This document shows, in pieces, positions 1 to 10,323 of a DNA stretch of 47,433 nt; positions within the stretch are counted from its first letter, which is position 1, and each line of letters starts with the position of its first letter. The notes under the pieces were generated by a model. The model had not been told where the DNA came from. It made no database searches and worked only from the letters and a program-made list of their open reading frames with translations. The DNA lies in the NCBI GenBank assembly GCA_017543025.1, contig JAFYGX010000151.1:1-47433 (forward strand), read 5' to 3'. The translations under genes and the position numbers were made by a program. Source of the DNA: Solobacterium sp. (GTDB taxonomy: Bacteria > Bacillota_I > Bacilli_A > Erysipelotrichales > Erysipelotrichaceae).

Positions 1-792
1 TCCAAGCGCCACATCCAGTGCCATCATCAGACTGAATCCGACAGCGAAGGAAAGGACACCGACATTGGAATGTTCTCCGGAGGACATTTCCGGAATCAGT
101 TCTTCCACAACCACATACAGCATGGCTCCGGCAGCGAAGGACAACAGATAAGGCATTGCCGGGACCACATGGCCCGCAATCAGAACGGCAAGCCCGCCGA
201 AAACCGGTTCTACCGCGCCGGACAGTACGCCCAGCCAGAACGATTTCCATCTGCTTTTCCCCTCCGCATAGAGGGGCATGGAAATGATCGCACCTTCCGG
301 AAAGTTCTGGATCGTAATACCGATCGCCAGAGTCAGTGCACCGCCTGCCGTGATACCGGATGAAGCAAACAGCAGCCCGGCACAGACCACACCGACCGCC
401 ATTCCCTCCGGGATGTTGTGAATTGTTACCACAAGCACCATCATTATCGTCCGGTTCAGTTTCACACCCGGTCCTTCCACCTGGTCCCCATGACCGATGT
501 TTCTGTGAAGATGCGGAATTACGTGATCCAGAAGAAACAGGAACAGAATTCCAAGCCAGAAACCGACGAAAGCCGGAAGAAAGGCAAATCTCCCTTTCGC
601 TTCAGACTGCTCGATAGCCGGAACCATCAGGCTCCAGACAGACGCTGCTACCATCACACCTGCCGCAAAGCCGGTCAATGCACGCTGCACGCCGACCCTG
701 AGATCTTTTTTCAGAACAAATACACAGGCAGCGCCAGCTGCCGTACCGATAAAAGGGATCAGAAGTCCCCATAACACTGTTTTCATCTCCAT
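1..792 (-). CDS. ZIP-family divalent metal transporter (3' end at window edge)
   Basis: This gene encodes a polytopic membrane transporter of the ZIP family, which imports zinc or other divalent metals. The reading frame is open from 792 to the window edge and gives 264 residues. Two ZIP signatures are visible: HNIPEGMAVG in the fourth helix region and QNFPEGAIISMPL in the fifth, which supply the metal-binding His, Asn and Glu. The last visible residues, MMALDVALG, are the usual family C terminus, so probably only the stop codon lies outside. The ATG at 792 is chosen because a GAGG lies 9 to 10 bases upstream; in-frame ATGs at 807, 801 and 786 are alternatives. Metal specificity cannot be read from sequence. 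Confidence 0.93.
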   Translation of the reverse strand, partial: MEMKTVLWGLLIPFIGTAAGAACVFVLKKDLRVGVQRALTGFAAGVMVAASVWSLMVPAIEQSEAKGRFAFLPAFVGFWLGILFLFLLDHVIPHLHRNIGHGDQVEGPGVKLNRTIMMVLVVTIHNIPEGMAVGVVCAGLLFASSGITAGGALTLAIGITIQNFPEGAIISMPLYAEGKSRWKSFWLGVLSGAVEPVFGGLAVLIAGHVVPAMPYLLSFAAGAMLYVVVEELIPEMSSGEHSNVGVLSFAVGFSLMMALDVALG

Positions 793-1380
793 TTGAATCA
801 TCCTCATTTCATCTGCGACCGCTTCAGCCCGGCATCAGATGCGCTCTATAACGCTGATATCCTTTTTCAGAGCATCATTGCCAGCGTACAGGAAACTTCT
901 GATCAATCCGGCAGATTCCGGAATCCGCCCGCTGAGACAGCCTTCTGTTTCATGCGCACTCTGTCTGATTTCTGTATAGCTGCGTCGCTTTCGCTTTAGT
1001 TAGTTATATGTAACTTATCTGTAATTGTATCTTCTTGAGGAATGAAATCAAGCGATATCATTCAGAGGTATATTAACCGCCCTTCCGGAATCATTCCCAA
1101 AGCGAATGAATCAGCCGCGCCTTTGGAAGAGTACGCAGTCAATTACCCCACCCCGTAAAGGGGCGATGCCTCCCTATGAAACAGGTGAAGGCAGAATGCA
1201 CCGCAGATACGAATGCACAATAAATATCCGAATGTCTTCCGACCGGAAACCAGCCCATTTTCTTACCGCATTTCTTTTCTTAAGAGTGTTTCTTCTTTTT
1301 ATGGCGCATTCTTAGAACGCATCGCAAGTCAGATTTCCCGGCGCGTCGGAATAGAAAACCACAAACCAAATAATTTAAAA
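793..1380. other. Gene-free upstream region of the ZIP gene
   Basis: I see no convincing gene here; the short frames lack ribosome sites and family-like sequence. On the minus strand, which would be the ZIP leader, two hairpins can form: a near-palindrome at 910-929 and an AGACAG/CTGTCT stem at 935-966. A small inverted repeat lies at 1002-1015. A GC-rich CCCC/GGGG hairpin lies near 1148-1162. None matches a riboswitch that I can name. Confidence 0.5.
1002..1015. promoter_or_regulatory. Small inverted repeat AGTTATATGTAACT
   Basis: A 5-bp inverted repeat (AGTTA / TAACT) with a 4-base centre lies about 210 bp upstream of the ZIP start. It could be an operator for a metal-responsive repressor, but it does not match the Zur or MntR boxes I know. 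It is recorded as a possible site only. Confidence 0.2.
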
Positions 1381-1381
1381 T

Positions 1382-1420
1382 TGTAAGCGCTTGTATATTG
1401 TGAATTGCAAGTGAGATAAT
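1382..1420 (+). promoter_or_regulatory. Promoter of the 1451-3740 operon with overlapping cre-like palindrome
   Basis: A -35-like TTGTAT (1391-1396) and a -10-like GATAAT (1415-1420) are separated by 18 bases and lie about 30 bp before the first start codon. The near-palindrome TGTAAGCGCTTGTA (1382-1395) overlaps the -35 element and resembles a CcpA cre site, with two mismatches in the right half. Bound protein there would block polymerase, so catabolite repression of the operon is possible but unproven. Confidence 0.4.
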
Positions 1421-1450
1421 AAATAGATTATTGGGAGGGTAGAAAGTTTT

Positions 1451-2044
1451 ATGAATGATTCTGTTGTTGCTGAAAAGCAACAGGAACTTCGAAAGAGTTA
1501 CAATTCATTGATGATCTGCGGAAAAGCGCTGATCGCCTTCGGCGCCTGGACCGCATTGCGGGTAATTCTTTCCATGCTTCTGGGAGACCACAATCTGCGA
1601 TCCTTTGTAGAGGCGAATATGCAGTCTATGGAAGTCAGTGAAGAAGTTCCGGTTGAATTGATTATGGTCATTTTATTCGTAATTGTTCTTATCATCTGTC
1701 TGATTGCTTTTCTGATCAACTACATTGCCGGACACGGCGCTTATGTAGAAGGCAAAACCAGAAAAAAAGGGACTGTTTATATTATCGTGACCGTATTGCT
1801 TCTGATCATAACCTTCTCTGCTGTCATCTCACCGTTTCTGCCGGATCCGCAGCCTGAAACACCGGCAGCCGCGACACAGGAAAATGAAGAAACTCTGGTA
1901 GATTTCGGAGAAAACGGCGACACGCTTGGGGACTCCGGAAGCCTGCTGATGGATTTCACCCAGTTATGCCTCTGCATAGACGTTCTGTATTCCGTTTTCA
2001 AAGCCAGAAAGCTGAACAGGGAATTAGAGGCGGCATCCGTATGA
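1451..2044 (+). CDS. Membrane protein of unknown function, first gene of a three-gene operon
   Basis: I do not recognise the family of this 197-residue protein. It shows three clear hydrophobic helices near residues 22-44, 68-94 and 106-128, then an acidic loop rich in Pro, Glu and Asp around 131-165. A weaker hydrophobic stretch and a basic C terminus follow. A GGGAGGG ribosome site lies about 11 bases before the ATG. Its stop overlaps the next start as ATGA, so translation of the two is probably coupled. The acidic, Pro-rich loop could face the cell exterior. Together with the two following genes it likely forms one membrane-associated function, but nothing identifies a reaction. Confidence 0.85.
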   Translation: MNDSVVAEKQQELRKSYNSLMICGKALIAFGAWTALRVILSMLLGDHNLRSFVEANMQSMEVSEEVPVELIMVILFVIVLIICLIAFLINYIAGHGAYVEGKTRKKGTVYIIVTVLLLIITFSAVISPFLPDPQPETPAAATQENEETLVDFGENGDTLGDSGSLLMDFTQLCLCIDVLYSVFKARKLNRELEAASV

Positions 2045-3213
2045 ACAGTGATTTCCATTATTATGCAACATATTGCGCGGCGGCAATCGCAGGGTACCCG
2101 CACGAAGCGTGCCAGGAGATCTGCTACAGTGCTCAGCTCGTTGATCACTGCACCAGAACATTTCTGAAAATCGTTGATGGCCCGAAATCTGCCGCAACAA
2201 CCCAGCTTCAGTCGGAGATGGTTAACGCCAGAACCGATAGGATCGGCCTGCAGGACATCACCCGTATCTGGTCTTCCTTCCATTTCCTGCCCCGCGATCT
2301 GAACGCGGAGGTCAAAAAGGGATCGAAGGAATACAAGGACAAGTACCGCCTGATCTGCGGTCCGAACGGCGATCTCCTCGTCAACACCGTGAAACTCGCA
2401 AAGGATAACGGCTATGAGGCGATCGGACTTGCCATGCATGTTCTTGCGGATACGTGGGCACACACTTATTTTGCCGGCACGCCTTCGCTTGTCATAAACA
2501 ACACCGACAACTACTTCTTTGAACTGATTCCGCAAACGGACGGAAGCTTCAGCCGCCGGACAATCGAATTCGGACACAATCCTGTTGCAAAGGAAAACCC
2601 GGAAAAGGGAGCCTATACCGGCAGTCTCTTCCAGGCATCCGAAAACAGTATCATGAACCTCGGCCACGGAAGAGCCGGCCATCTTCCGGACTATAGCTTT
2701 ATCCGCTATCTGTATCTTCCTGCATGGGGTGATTACAAGGAGATACTCAAGGATAACCAGCACGACTACATCCACGCGTTTGCCCAGATGGTTTATGCCC
2801 TTCAGTATCTCAGCGGAAAGTATCAGGATTTCGAGAAAGAAACCTATGCCTGGGATGCAATTGAACCATACCGAACTGAGATTGAGCGCATCCTTTCCGT
2901 CCGCAGAGTGGACGACTCCGACGACTGGAAAGCGCTCGGAGAATCCATTACCGGCAAGTCAATCCGTGACTTCCAGCTTGATGAATATGAGGATGAGTAC
3001 ACATCCACTCCGGAAAGCCGAAAAGATGACGATACCGTTCTCGGCAGATTCTTCATCGCTGCAATGACACAGAAGAGCATGGTTGCTTCAAAAATCGCGG
3101 CAACCGGCAGTAAGCTTGCCGGCATTTCGGTTGACTATACCAGCAAGGGATTCCACGGCATTGACGATTATCGGAAAATTGTAAAGAATACGGAGGACAG
3201 AAACAGCTTATGA
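2041..3213 (+). CDS. DUF6765-like protein
   Basis: This 390-residue protein resembles, from memory, the DUF6765 family of uncharacterised bacterial proteins. The start MNSDFHYYATYCAA is typical of that family, and a conserved HVLADTWAH segment near residue 140 supplies His and Asp residues. That spacing recalls helical metal-dependent hydrolases of the phospholipase C type, which is an inference only. No signal peptide or membrane segment is seen, so it is probably cytoplasmic or bound to its membrane partners. The ATG at 2041 overlaps the upstream stop; the longer in-frame start at 1966 would lie inside the upstream gene and lacks a ribosome site. Its own stop overlaps the next start at 3210. 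Confidence 0.85.
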   Translation: MNSDFHYYATYCAAAIAGYPHEACQEICYSAQLVDHCTRTFLKIVDGPKSAATTQLQSEMVNARTDRIGLQDITRIWSSFHFLPRDLNAEVKKGSKEYKDKYRLICGPNGDLLVNTVKLAKDNGYEAIGLAMHVLADTWAHTYFAGTPSLVINNTDNYFFELIPQTDGSFSRRTIEFGHNPVAKENPEKGAYTGSLFQASENSIMNLGHGRAGHLPDYSFIRYLYLPAWGDYKEILKDNQHDYIHAFAQMVYALQYLSGKYQDFEKETYAWDAIEPYRTEIERILSVRRVDDSDDWKALGESITGKSIRDFQLDEYEDEYTSTPESRKDDDTVLGRFFIAAMTQKSMVASKIAATGSKLAGISVDYTSKGFHGIDDYRKIVKNTEDRNSL

Positions 3214-3740
3214 CAAAGTGGCAGAAATTCAGCAATATCGTAGCAGCGATATTAATGGCACTGTTTGCACTTCTGATCCTGCTGATCGGAGAAAATGCAT
3301 ATCTCACAGTGATTCTCGCATTTGCGATCGTACTCGTGGTTCACAGCATACGCATGCTCATCTATTACTTCAAGATGGCAAAATATATGGTCGGCGGAAA
3401 AGAGATTCTGATCCGCGGTATTCTGTTTCTGGATCTCTCGCTGTTCATCTTCTCGCTCAGCACGGTTCCAACGACCTATGTTCTGCTGTATATGGTAGGT
3501 ATGCTTGCATTCAGCGGTGCGGTAGACATCATGAACGCAATGGATTCAAGAAAGATGCAGGGTCAATGGAAAATTCAGATTGCACGCGGTGTGATCTGCG
3601 TCATCGGCGCCATCGTATGCATCGTCAAGATGAATACCCCAAGCATGGTAGTTACCATTTTCTGCTTCATGCTGTTCTACAACGCAGTCATGCGCATCAT
3701 CAATGCGCTTCGCCCGTCCGAAATCATCGCGATTCAGTAA
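3210..3740 (+). CDS. DUF308/HdeD-like membrane protein
   Basis: This 176-residue protein is almost wholly hydrophobic, with about six predicted helices arranged in pairs. The pattern, including a central FSGAVDIMNAMDSRK loop, fits the DUF308 (HdeD-like) family of small membrane proteins. Members have no agreed biochemical role; HdeD of Escherichia coli is linked to acid resistance. The start overlaps the upstream stop by ATGA, and a strong terminator follows at 3753-3780, so it is the last gene of the operon that begins at 1451. Confidence 0.85.
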   Translation: MTKWQKFSNIVAAILMALFALLILLIGENAYLTVILAFAIVLVVHSIRMLIYYFKMAKYMVGGKEILIRGILFLDLSLFIFSLSTVPTTYVLLYMVGMLAFSGAVDIMNAMDSRKMQGQWKIQIARGVICVIGAIVCIVKMNTPSMVVTIFCFMLFYNAVMRIINALRPSEIIAIQ

Positions 3741-3752
3741 CACATTCCCATC

Positions 3753-3780
3753 AGGGGCTTTCCGCAAAGCCCCTTTTTTC
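3753..3780 (+). terminator. Rho-independent terminator of the 1451-3740 operon
   Basis: A perfect 9-bp stem, AGGGGCTTT / AAAGCCCCT, closes a CCGC loop and is followed by a run of six T. It lies 12 bases after the stop codon of the DUF308-like gene. Confidence 0.93.
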
Positions 3781-3792
3781 TTCTGTGCAGCA

Positions 3793-3821
3793 GAAAAAAC
3801 AGGCCGCATCCAGCAGCCTGT
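3793..3821 (-). terminator. Rho-independent terminator of SpoIIE phosphatase 1
   Basis: On the minus strand an ACAGGC / GCCTGT stem is followed by six T. It lies 22 bases after the phosphatase stop codon and faces the plus-strand terminator just before it, insulating two convergent operons. Confidence 0.85.
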
Positions 3822-3843
3822 CAGATAATTCAGTGTCCCTTTC

Positions 3844-5448
3844 TTATGCCTGAGGTTCTGCCTCAGCGTCTTTTTCGCACCCGAAGTAGTCAAAGCACAG
3901 CATGGTAATGTCATCGAACTGCTCGGCATCTCCCGAGAATTCATCAATGCTGTTCTGCACCACAGCAAGCACATCTTTCGGCTTCTCTGCTTCATGCGAG
4001 TTCAGTGTATCCACAAGCCGTTTCATTCCATACCGTTCATCCTTGCTGTTTGCCGCCTCCGTAACGCCGTCCGTATATACAAACACCCGATCTCCCGGAT
4101 TCAGCCGAGAACAGTTTTCACCGCATTTCATTTTTTCGAAAACCCCAAGTACCGGCGAATGACGGTATTCCACAGTTTTATATTTCTTCTCGGACTGAAG
4201 CCGGACAACCGGATGCTCATGCCCGGCGTTTGCGGTCCGAAGAATGCCGGTGGAAAGCTCCAGAATTGCAAACCAGACTGTCACAAACATACCGGCATCA
4301 TTGTCACCGCAGAGATCCCGGTTGGCTGCGTTCAGCACTTCCGACGGACTTCCGCCTTCCATGGCGTGGATCTTGATCAGGATTTTGGAAATTACCATGA
4401 ACAGTGCAGCCGGCACTCCTTTACCGGAAACGTCAGCGATCACCAGCCCCATATGATCATCATCGATCATGAAGTAATCATAGAAATCACCGCCCACCTG
4501 CCTTGCCGGTTTAGTGCTGGCATAGACTTTGATCTCCTTCCGGTGCGGGAAGGTTTTCGGCAGCATATCCATCTGAATTGCCGTTGCGACATCGAGTTCT
4601 GTTTCAATCCGCTCCTTCTCGCTCCTCATCTCAGCAATTCTGTCGATATAATTCTGCACATCCCGGTACATCTCATTGAACGACCCGGCCAGTTCTTCCA
4701 GTTCATCTCCGGTATGAACATCGATCACGATTTCCTTTTTCTGATCCAGTCCATGTACCATTTCCTTTGCGGCTCCGTTGAGCTCCCTGACAGGATCGAC
4801 GATTCCGCTGCGGATATAAATGTAAAACAGAACATTCGCGATCAGCGTCACCAGCGCAATAATCAGCACAATGATCCAGACGACCCGGTTCAGCGTTCTC
4901 CGGATATCCGCAACCTGATAATCCACACCGACGACCGCAACCGGCTTGTGCGCGGAGGTGTAGATCGGATAATACGCCGTGACAATATTGCCGTAAACCT
5001 CGCTCTCCGTTTCATACAGAATCTGCGGCGGATCCTCAACAAATTCCTCCTGCACCGCCTTTCTGCTGTATTCATTCATGTATTCTTCACGATCCCCAAG
5101 CTGGCTCGGCTCTTCCGTAGCCCCGTCCCACACATAGACCAGATCATCTTCATAAGGCACAAAAACGTAATAATATTCCATTCCGATCTCCTGCCGGGAA
5201 TAATCGAAGTATTTCTGAACGCTTTCATAGTATTCATCCTTCTCAAGCGTCTCCACATAGCGGAGCACCTGATCTCCGTCGATGAGATCAGAAGCTGTTC
5301 GAGCAAGGGCATAGCTTCTGCTGCGATAGCCTTCCATTTCACGATTAACAAACATACGGGAGATCATGACACTGATGCTTATGGTTACAATAAGTCCGAA
5401 CAGAGAAACTGCCAGGAGTATCTTCTGGCTGATCGTTCCGAGTTTCAT
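3844..5448 (-). CDS. SpoIIE-type PP2C serine phosphatase with extracellular sensor and HAMP domain (copy 1)
   Basis: This 534-residue membrane protein has a helix at about 8-30, an extracytoplasmic region to about 188 that looks like a Cache-type sensor, a second helix at about 189-212, a HAMP linker and a C-terminal RsbU/SpoIIE phosphatase domain. The PP2C metal-binding and core motifs are present: GGDFYDYF, IADVSGKGVPAALFM, NAGHEHP, YTDGVTEA and FDDITML. RsbU-type enzymes dephosphorylate an anti-anti-sigma protein and so release a sigma factor; the target here is unknown. No STAS or HATPase partner gene is nearby. The start overlaps the acyltransferase stop by ATGA. It is one of three paralogues in the window. 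Confidence 0.93.
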   Translation of the reverse strand: MKLGTISQKILLAVSLFGLIVTISISVMISRMFVNREMEGYRSRSYALARTASDLIDGDQVLRYVETLEKDEYYESVQKYFDYSRQEIGMEYYYVFVPYEDDLVYVWDGATEEPSQLGDREEYMNEYSRKAVQEEFVEDPPQILYETESEVYGNIVTAYYPIYTSAHKPVAVVGVDYQVADIRRTLNRVVWIIVLIIALVTLIANVLFYIYIRSGIVDPVRELNGAAKEMVHGLDQKKEIVIDVHTGDELEELAGSFNEMYRDVQNYIDRIAEMRSEKERIETELDVATAIQMDMLPKTFPHRKEIKVYASTKPARQVGGDFYDYFMIDDDHMGLVIADVSGKGVPAALFMVISKILIKIHAMEGGSPSEVLNAANRDLCGDNDAGMFVTVWFAILELSTGILRTANAGHEHPVVRLQSEKKYKTVEYRHSPVLGVFEKMKCGENCSRLNPGDRVFVYTDGVTEAANSKDERYGMKRLVDTLNSHEAEKPKDVLAVVQNSIDEFSGDAEQFDDITMLCFDYFGCEKDAEAEPQA

Positions 5449-6566
5449 TTCGTGTTCCTCATTCTTTCTTTCAGTTTCTGGTTCGTCAGAACAACCACAG
5501 AGGTGACCACCGTAATAGCAAGTGACAGCAGCAGCGTTTCCGGCACCGGCAGTTCCTGTGTTCCGTTAATGATATAAAGAATCACATTCGTGATTACGAT
5601 CACCAGCACCCAGTGAACACAGTAAAACTCCGTGATTCCCATACTGATGCTCCGGAAAAAGGACATCATCTTCTCCGGCATTACCCGCGTCATCAGGTAA
5701 TAAATACCAAGCAGCGCAAAGATATCACAGAAAAAAGTAGGCATTTCATAAAACTGCAGGTGATAATATGCATTTTCCCCCGATCCGAACATTCCCCACT
5801 CATAGTGCATGGCAAGCGGATAGTAAATACAGACGATCGCCAGGCAGACAGGGCTGACCATGCGGTAGAAACCGGCTTTGTCTTTCAGCCTGCGATGCGC
5901 CTTACCAAATATCATACCGGCAGCCGGAAAGATAAACCAGTTCAGAATCGGAAAATCCGAGATTACCAGCTCCGCTTCATCCACCGTACCCATCACATGT
6001 CCGAGCAGAACATTAAGTACCGGATTGTGAAAATCAATATCGTTCAGCGTCCAGCCGACCAGTGACATCAATACCGCAAGCGAAAGAATCTTCCTGTCAG
6101 AGAAGCCCTTTTCCTGAAGGAATGAAAGCAGCACCAGCGCTAACGGCGCAAACTGCAGCACATCATTTCCAAACACCTTATAAGGCAGCGGTACAAGGAA
6201 ATGCTGCACATCCCCCGTCAGGGCGAAGCCTGTCAGATACGGAATCAGAAACCGGCAGATATTCAGCAGAAAGCCGACCAGAAAGAGATGGAGAGCCTTT
6301 CTGCGCATGGCCTTCGGTCCCTTCTGTCTTGCATAGTTCAGAACAAGTCCCATGGAAAACATATACACCGGCGCGCTCATCGGACCGCCGACAAAACAGT
6401 CAAAGATAAAAGGCAGTCCATAATTCAGCGAATCCGAAGACGCGCATTCAATCACAGTATGAATAAACGGAAGAGAAAGCACCGGAATCGCCTTTGCCAG
6501 ATCGATCTCAGCCTGTCTCCCGAAATTACATATATCGTCGGAGAAAAATTCAGATATTTTTTTCAT
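5445..6566 (-). CDS. Polytopic acyltransferase-like membrane protein
   Basis: This 373-residue protein has about ten hydrophobic helices. The N-terminal segment RQAEIDLAKAIPVLSLPFIH resembles the start of the acyltransferase-3 / heparan-glucosaminide acetyltransferase-like membrane enzymes, which acetylate sugars or surface polymers. The match is from pattern memory and is only moderate. An AGGT ribosome site lies 8 bases before the ATG, and a perfect -10 box is at 6604-6609. Its stop overlaps the start of the SpoIIE phosphatase, so the two proteins are probably made in equal amounts and may act together at the membrane. Confidence 0.75.
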   Translation of the reverse strand: MKKISEFFSDDICNFGRQAEIDLAKAIPVLSLPFIHTVIECASSDSLNYGLPFIFDCFVGGPMSAPVYMFSMGLVLNYARQKGPKAMRRKALHLFLVGFLLNICRFLIPYLTGFALTGDVQHFLVPLPYKVFGNDVLQFAPLALVLLSFLQEKGFSDRKILSLAVLMSLVGWTLNDIDFHNPVLNVLLGHVMGTVDEAELVISDFPILNWFIFPAAGMIFGKAHRRLKDKAGFYRMVSPVCLAIVCIYYPLAMHYEWGMFGSGENAYYHLQFYEMPTFFCDIFALLGIYYLMTRVMPEKMMSFFRSISMGITEFYCVHWVLVIVITNVILYIINGTQELPVPETLLLSLAITVVTSVVVLTNQKLKERMRNTK

Positions 6567-7160
6567 ATCATATTACCTGCGTCCATTCTGCAGGCCTGTT
6601 CTCATTATAGACAACATTTCTCTTCTGCATACGGTTTCTCCCAATTCCAGGCCCGCAAGTTTCGCGCTTTCCCCGCATCAGAACTGCATTTTCCGCAGTT
6701 CCGCCGCTGAAATCAGAGCCGGAACTTTTCCGTTCCTGCCACAGAGTACATACCGGAACCGGATGTTTTTTCTGCTTACCGGAACTGTTGCCGGCACATT
6801 GTCAGACCGCAGATTCTTCCGGTCCCCGCGATGGGCAGTCACACATCCGGAAACACACCGGCCCGGCTGCTGCTTTAACGCAGATGCCCGCCTGACAGAA
6901 GAAACCAGAACCTGCTTCGAAGATTGTGATTGCAGCACAGCAGCTGCACTGGAAGCCGTATCATGAAAGCATTTTGTTGATGAATGAATCCATTGTATAC
7001 TGATGCGAAGGTACTGCAAAGGGCATTTTCCAATCGCCCTCTCTATTCTGATGCCGGCATCTGCCTCCTTGGAAACAGTCTGCGCCCTGCCCCAGGCGTA
7101 CCATGTCAGACAGATTCAGAACTGAAAAAATGCCGTACTCCGCTCTTAGAATGAATAACG
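6567..7160. other. Gene-free region
   Basis: No frame here has both a ribosome site and protein-like composition. The one larger minus-strand frame (6678-7019) has the Arg, Ser and Cys excess of a random frame. The minus strand carries TATAAT at 6604-6609, probably the -10 box of the acyltransferase gene, without a good -35 element. I see no RNA gene or repeat. Confidence 0.45.
6604..6609 (-). promoter_or_regulatory. Probable -10 box for the acyltransferase / SpoIIE phosphatase pair
   Basis: A perfect TATAAT on the minus strand lies about 38 bases before the start codon at 6566. No convincing -35 element is seen 16 to 18 bases upstream of it. Confidence 0.4.
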
Positions 7161-7187
7161 AAAAGAAGCCTCTGTCCGAAGCTTCTC
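7161..7187 (-). terminator. Terminator after the two double-glycine-leader genes
   Basis: On the minus strand an AGAAGC / GCTTCT stem with an 11-base loop is followed by TTTCG. It lies 28 bases after the stop codon at 7215 and would end the transcript of the biosynthetic cluster. The T-run is short, so strength is uncertain. Confidence 0.6.
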
Positions 7188-7214
7188 CCATACTGTTTCA
7201 CTCAGATTCCGCTG

Positions 7215-7496
7215 TTATTTGCGAAGAGGTGCAATCGTATATTCACTGCAGGCGCCGCAGTAATATACCGCTTCCTTGTTGCCAAACGGCCCCGGCTGAT
7301 ATTTCCAGAATCTCAGCTTCCCAAAGCTGCAGTCACGGCAGGTTTTTCCCTCCAGAAGATGATCTTCGGTGTCAATCAGTCCGAATTTCTCATACTCTGC
7401 ATAGTATTCTTCCTCAGTTGCACCACCAGACACTTTTTTCAGCACTTTACTGTCAATAATCCGTTTTTCTTCCAGTGTTCTGCAACTCCCATCCAT
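7215..7496 (-). CDS. Small protein with double-glycine leader and two CxxC pairs
   Basis: This 93-residue protein begins with a leader of about 25 residues ending in SKVLKKVSGG, which matches the hydrophobic spacing and Gly-Gly end of leaders removed by C39 peptidase transporters. The remaining 68 residues carry CRDC and CGAC, two cysteine pairs spaced like a zinc ribbon, plus many aromatic residues. The ribosome site is weak (GAG about 15 bases upstream), but the start lies only 11 bases after the stop of the preceding small gene, so coupling is likely. It could be a peptide precursor, an exported small protein or a cytosolic zinc-ribbon protein. I recognise no named family. Confidence 0.72.
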   Translation of the reverse strand: MDGSCRTLEEKRIIDSKVLKKVSGGATEEEYYAEYEKFGLIDTEDHLLEGKTCRDCSFGKLRFWKYQPGPFGNKEAVYYCGACSEYTIAPLRK

Positions 7497-7507
7497 TTCG
7501 TTTCTAC

Positions 7508-7810
7508 TCAGATCTCACCGTTTTTGATCAGATAGATCATATAATCATTGCCGTATTTCAATCCATCCGGGCCAACAAAAATATTCTGCTGCTCGCCGAA
7601 TCCGGGAATGAACCGGTATCCTTTTTTCGCAAAATATTCCTGCATTCCCTCAATATCCACCAGATCGTCACGGTCAGTATTACTTTTGAGAAACACTCCC
7701 TTTCCGTTACACATCAGCTCAACCGCAAGCCTTGCGCTTTCTTCGATTGTTCCTCCTGCAGCGTTTGCGAGCAGCTGCTCTTCAAGTTTTTTCCTTTCCA
7801 TGTCGTCCAT
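7508..7810 (-). CDS. Small protein with double-glycine leader
   Basis: This 100-residue protein starts at an ATG with an AAGGAG ribosome site 6 bases upstream; a longer in-frame start at 7828 would place that site inside the gene. The first 20 residues, rich in Lys and Glu, end in LLANAAGG, a typical double-glycine leader end. The rest is an 80-residue, mostly acidic and aromatic segment with one Cys, including a PGFGEQQNIFVGPDG stretch. It follows the GH1 gene by 85 bases and precedes another leader-bearing gene by 11. A role as substrate of the upstream enzymes, or as an exported effector, is an inference from position. Confidence 0.75.
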   Translation of the reverse strand: MDDMERKKLEEQLLANAAGGTIEESARLAVELMCNGKGVFLKSNTDRDDLVDIEGMQEYFAKKGYRFIPGFGEQQNIFVGPDGLKYGNDYMIYLIKNGEI

Positions 7811-7835
7811 ACCGGTCTCCTTTTTCATCCATTAT

Positions 7836-7863
7836 GATATACGCAGGCAACGTCCGGATTCAA
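7836..7863 (-). promoter_or_regulatory. Possible internal promoter for the two leader-bearing small genes
   Basis: On the minus strand TTGAAT (7858-7863) is followed after 16 bases by TATATC (7836-7841), or after 18 by TATCAT. It sits in the 85-base gap after the GH1 gene, where there is no terminator, so the small genes could use both read-through and their own promoter. Confidence 0.35.
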
Positions 7864-7895
7864 AGCACAGATCCCCTGCACAGTCAGCCGGCAGT

Positions 7896-10320
<2,425 letters not shown>

Positions 10321-10323
10321 TTG

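Noticed and set aside
1777..2775. Minus-strand frame of 332 codons opposite the membrane protein and DUF6765-like genes
   Set aside because: It is antisense to two coupled genes with clear starts and a shared promoter, and its sequence resembles no protein family.
3994..5577. Long plus-strand frame (527 codons) opposite the SpoIIE phosphatase gene
   Set aside because: It is antisense to a protein with complete PP2C motifs, spans the phosphatase and part of the acyltransferase gene, has no ribosome site and has the His, Arg and Phe excess of a shadow frame.
6678..7019. Minus-strand frame of 113 codons in the gap before the leader-bearing genes
   Set aside because: It lies beyond the terminator of the cluster, has no ribosome site and has random-like composition.
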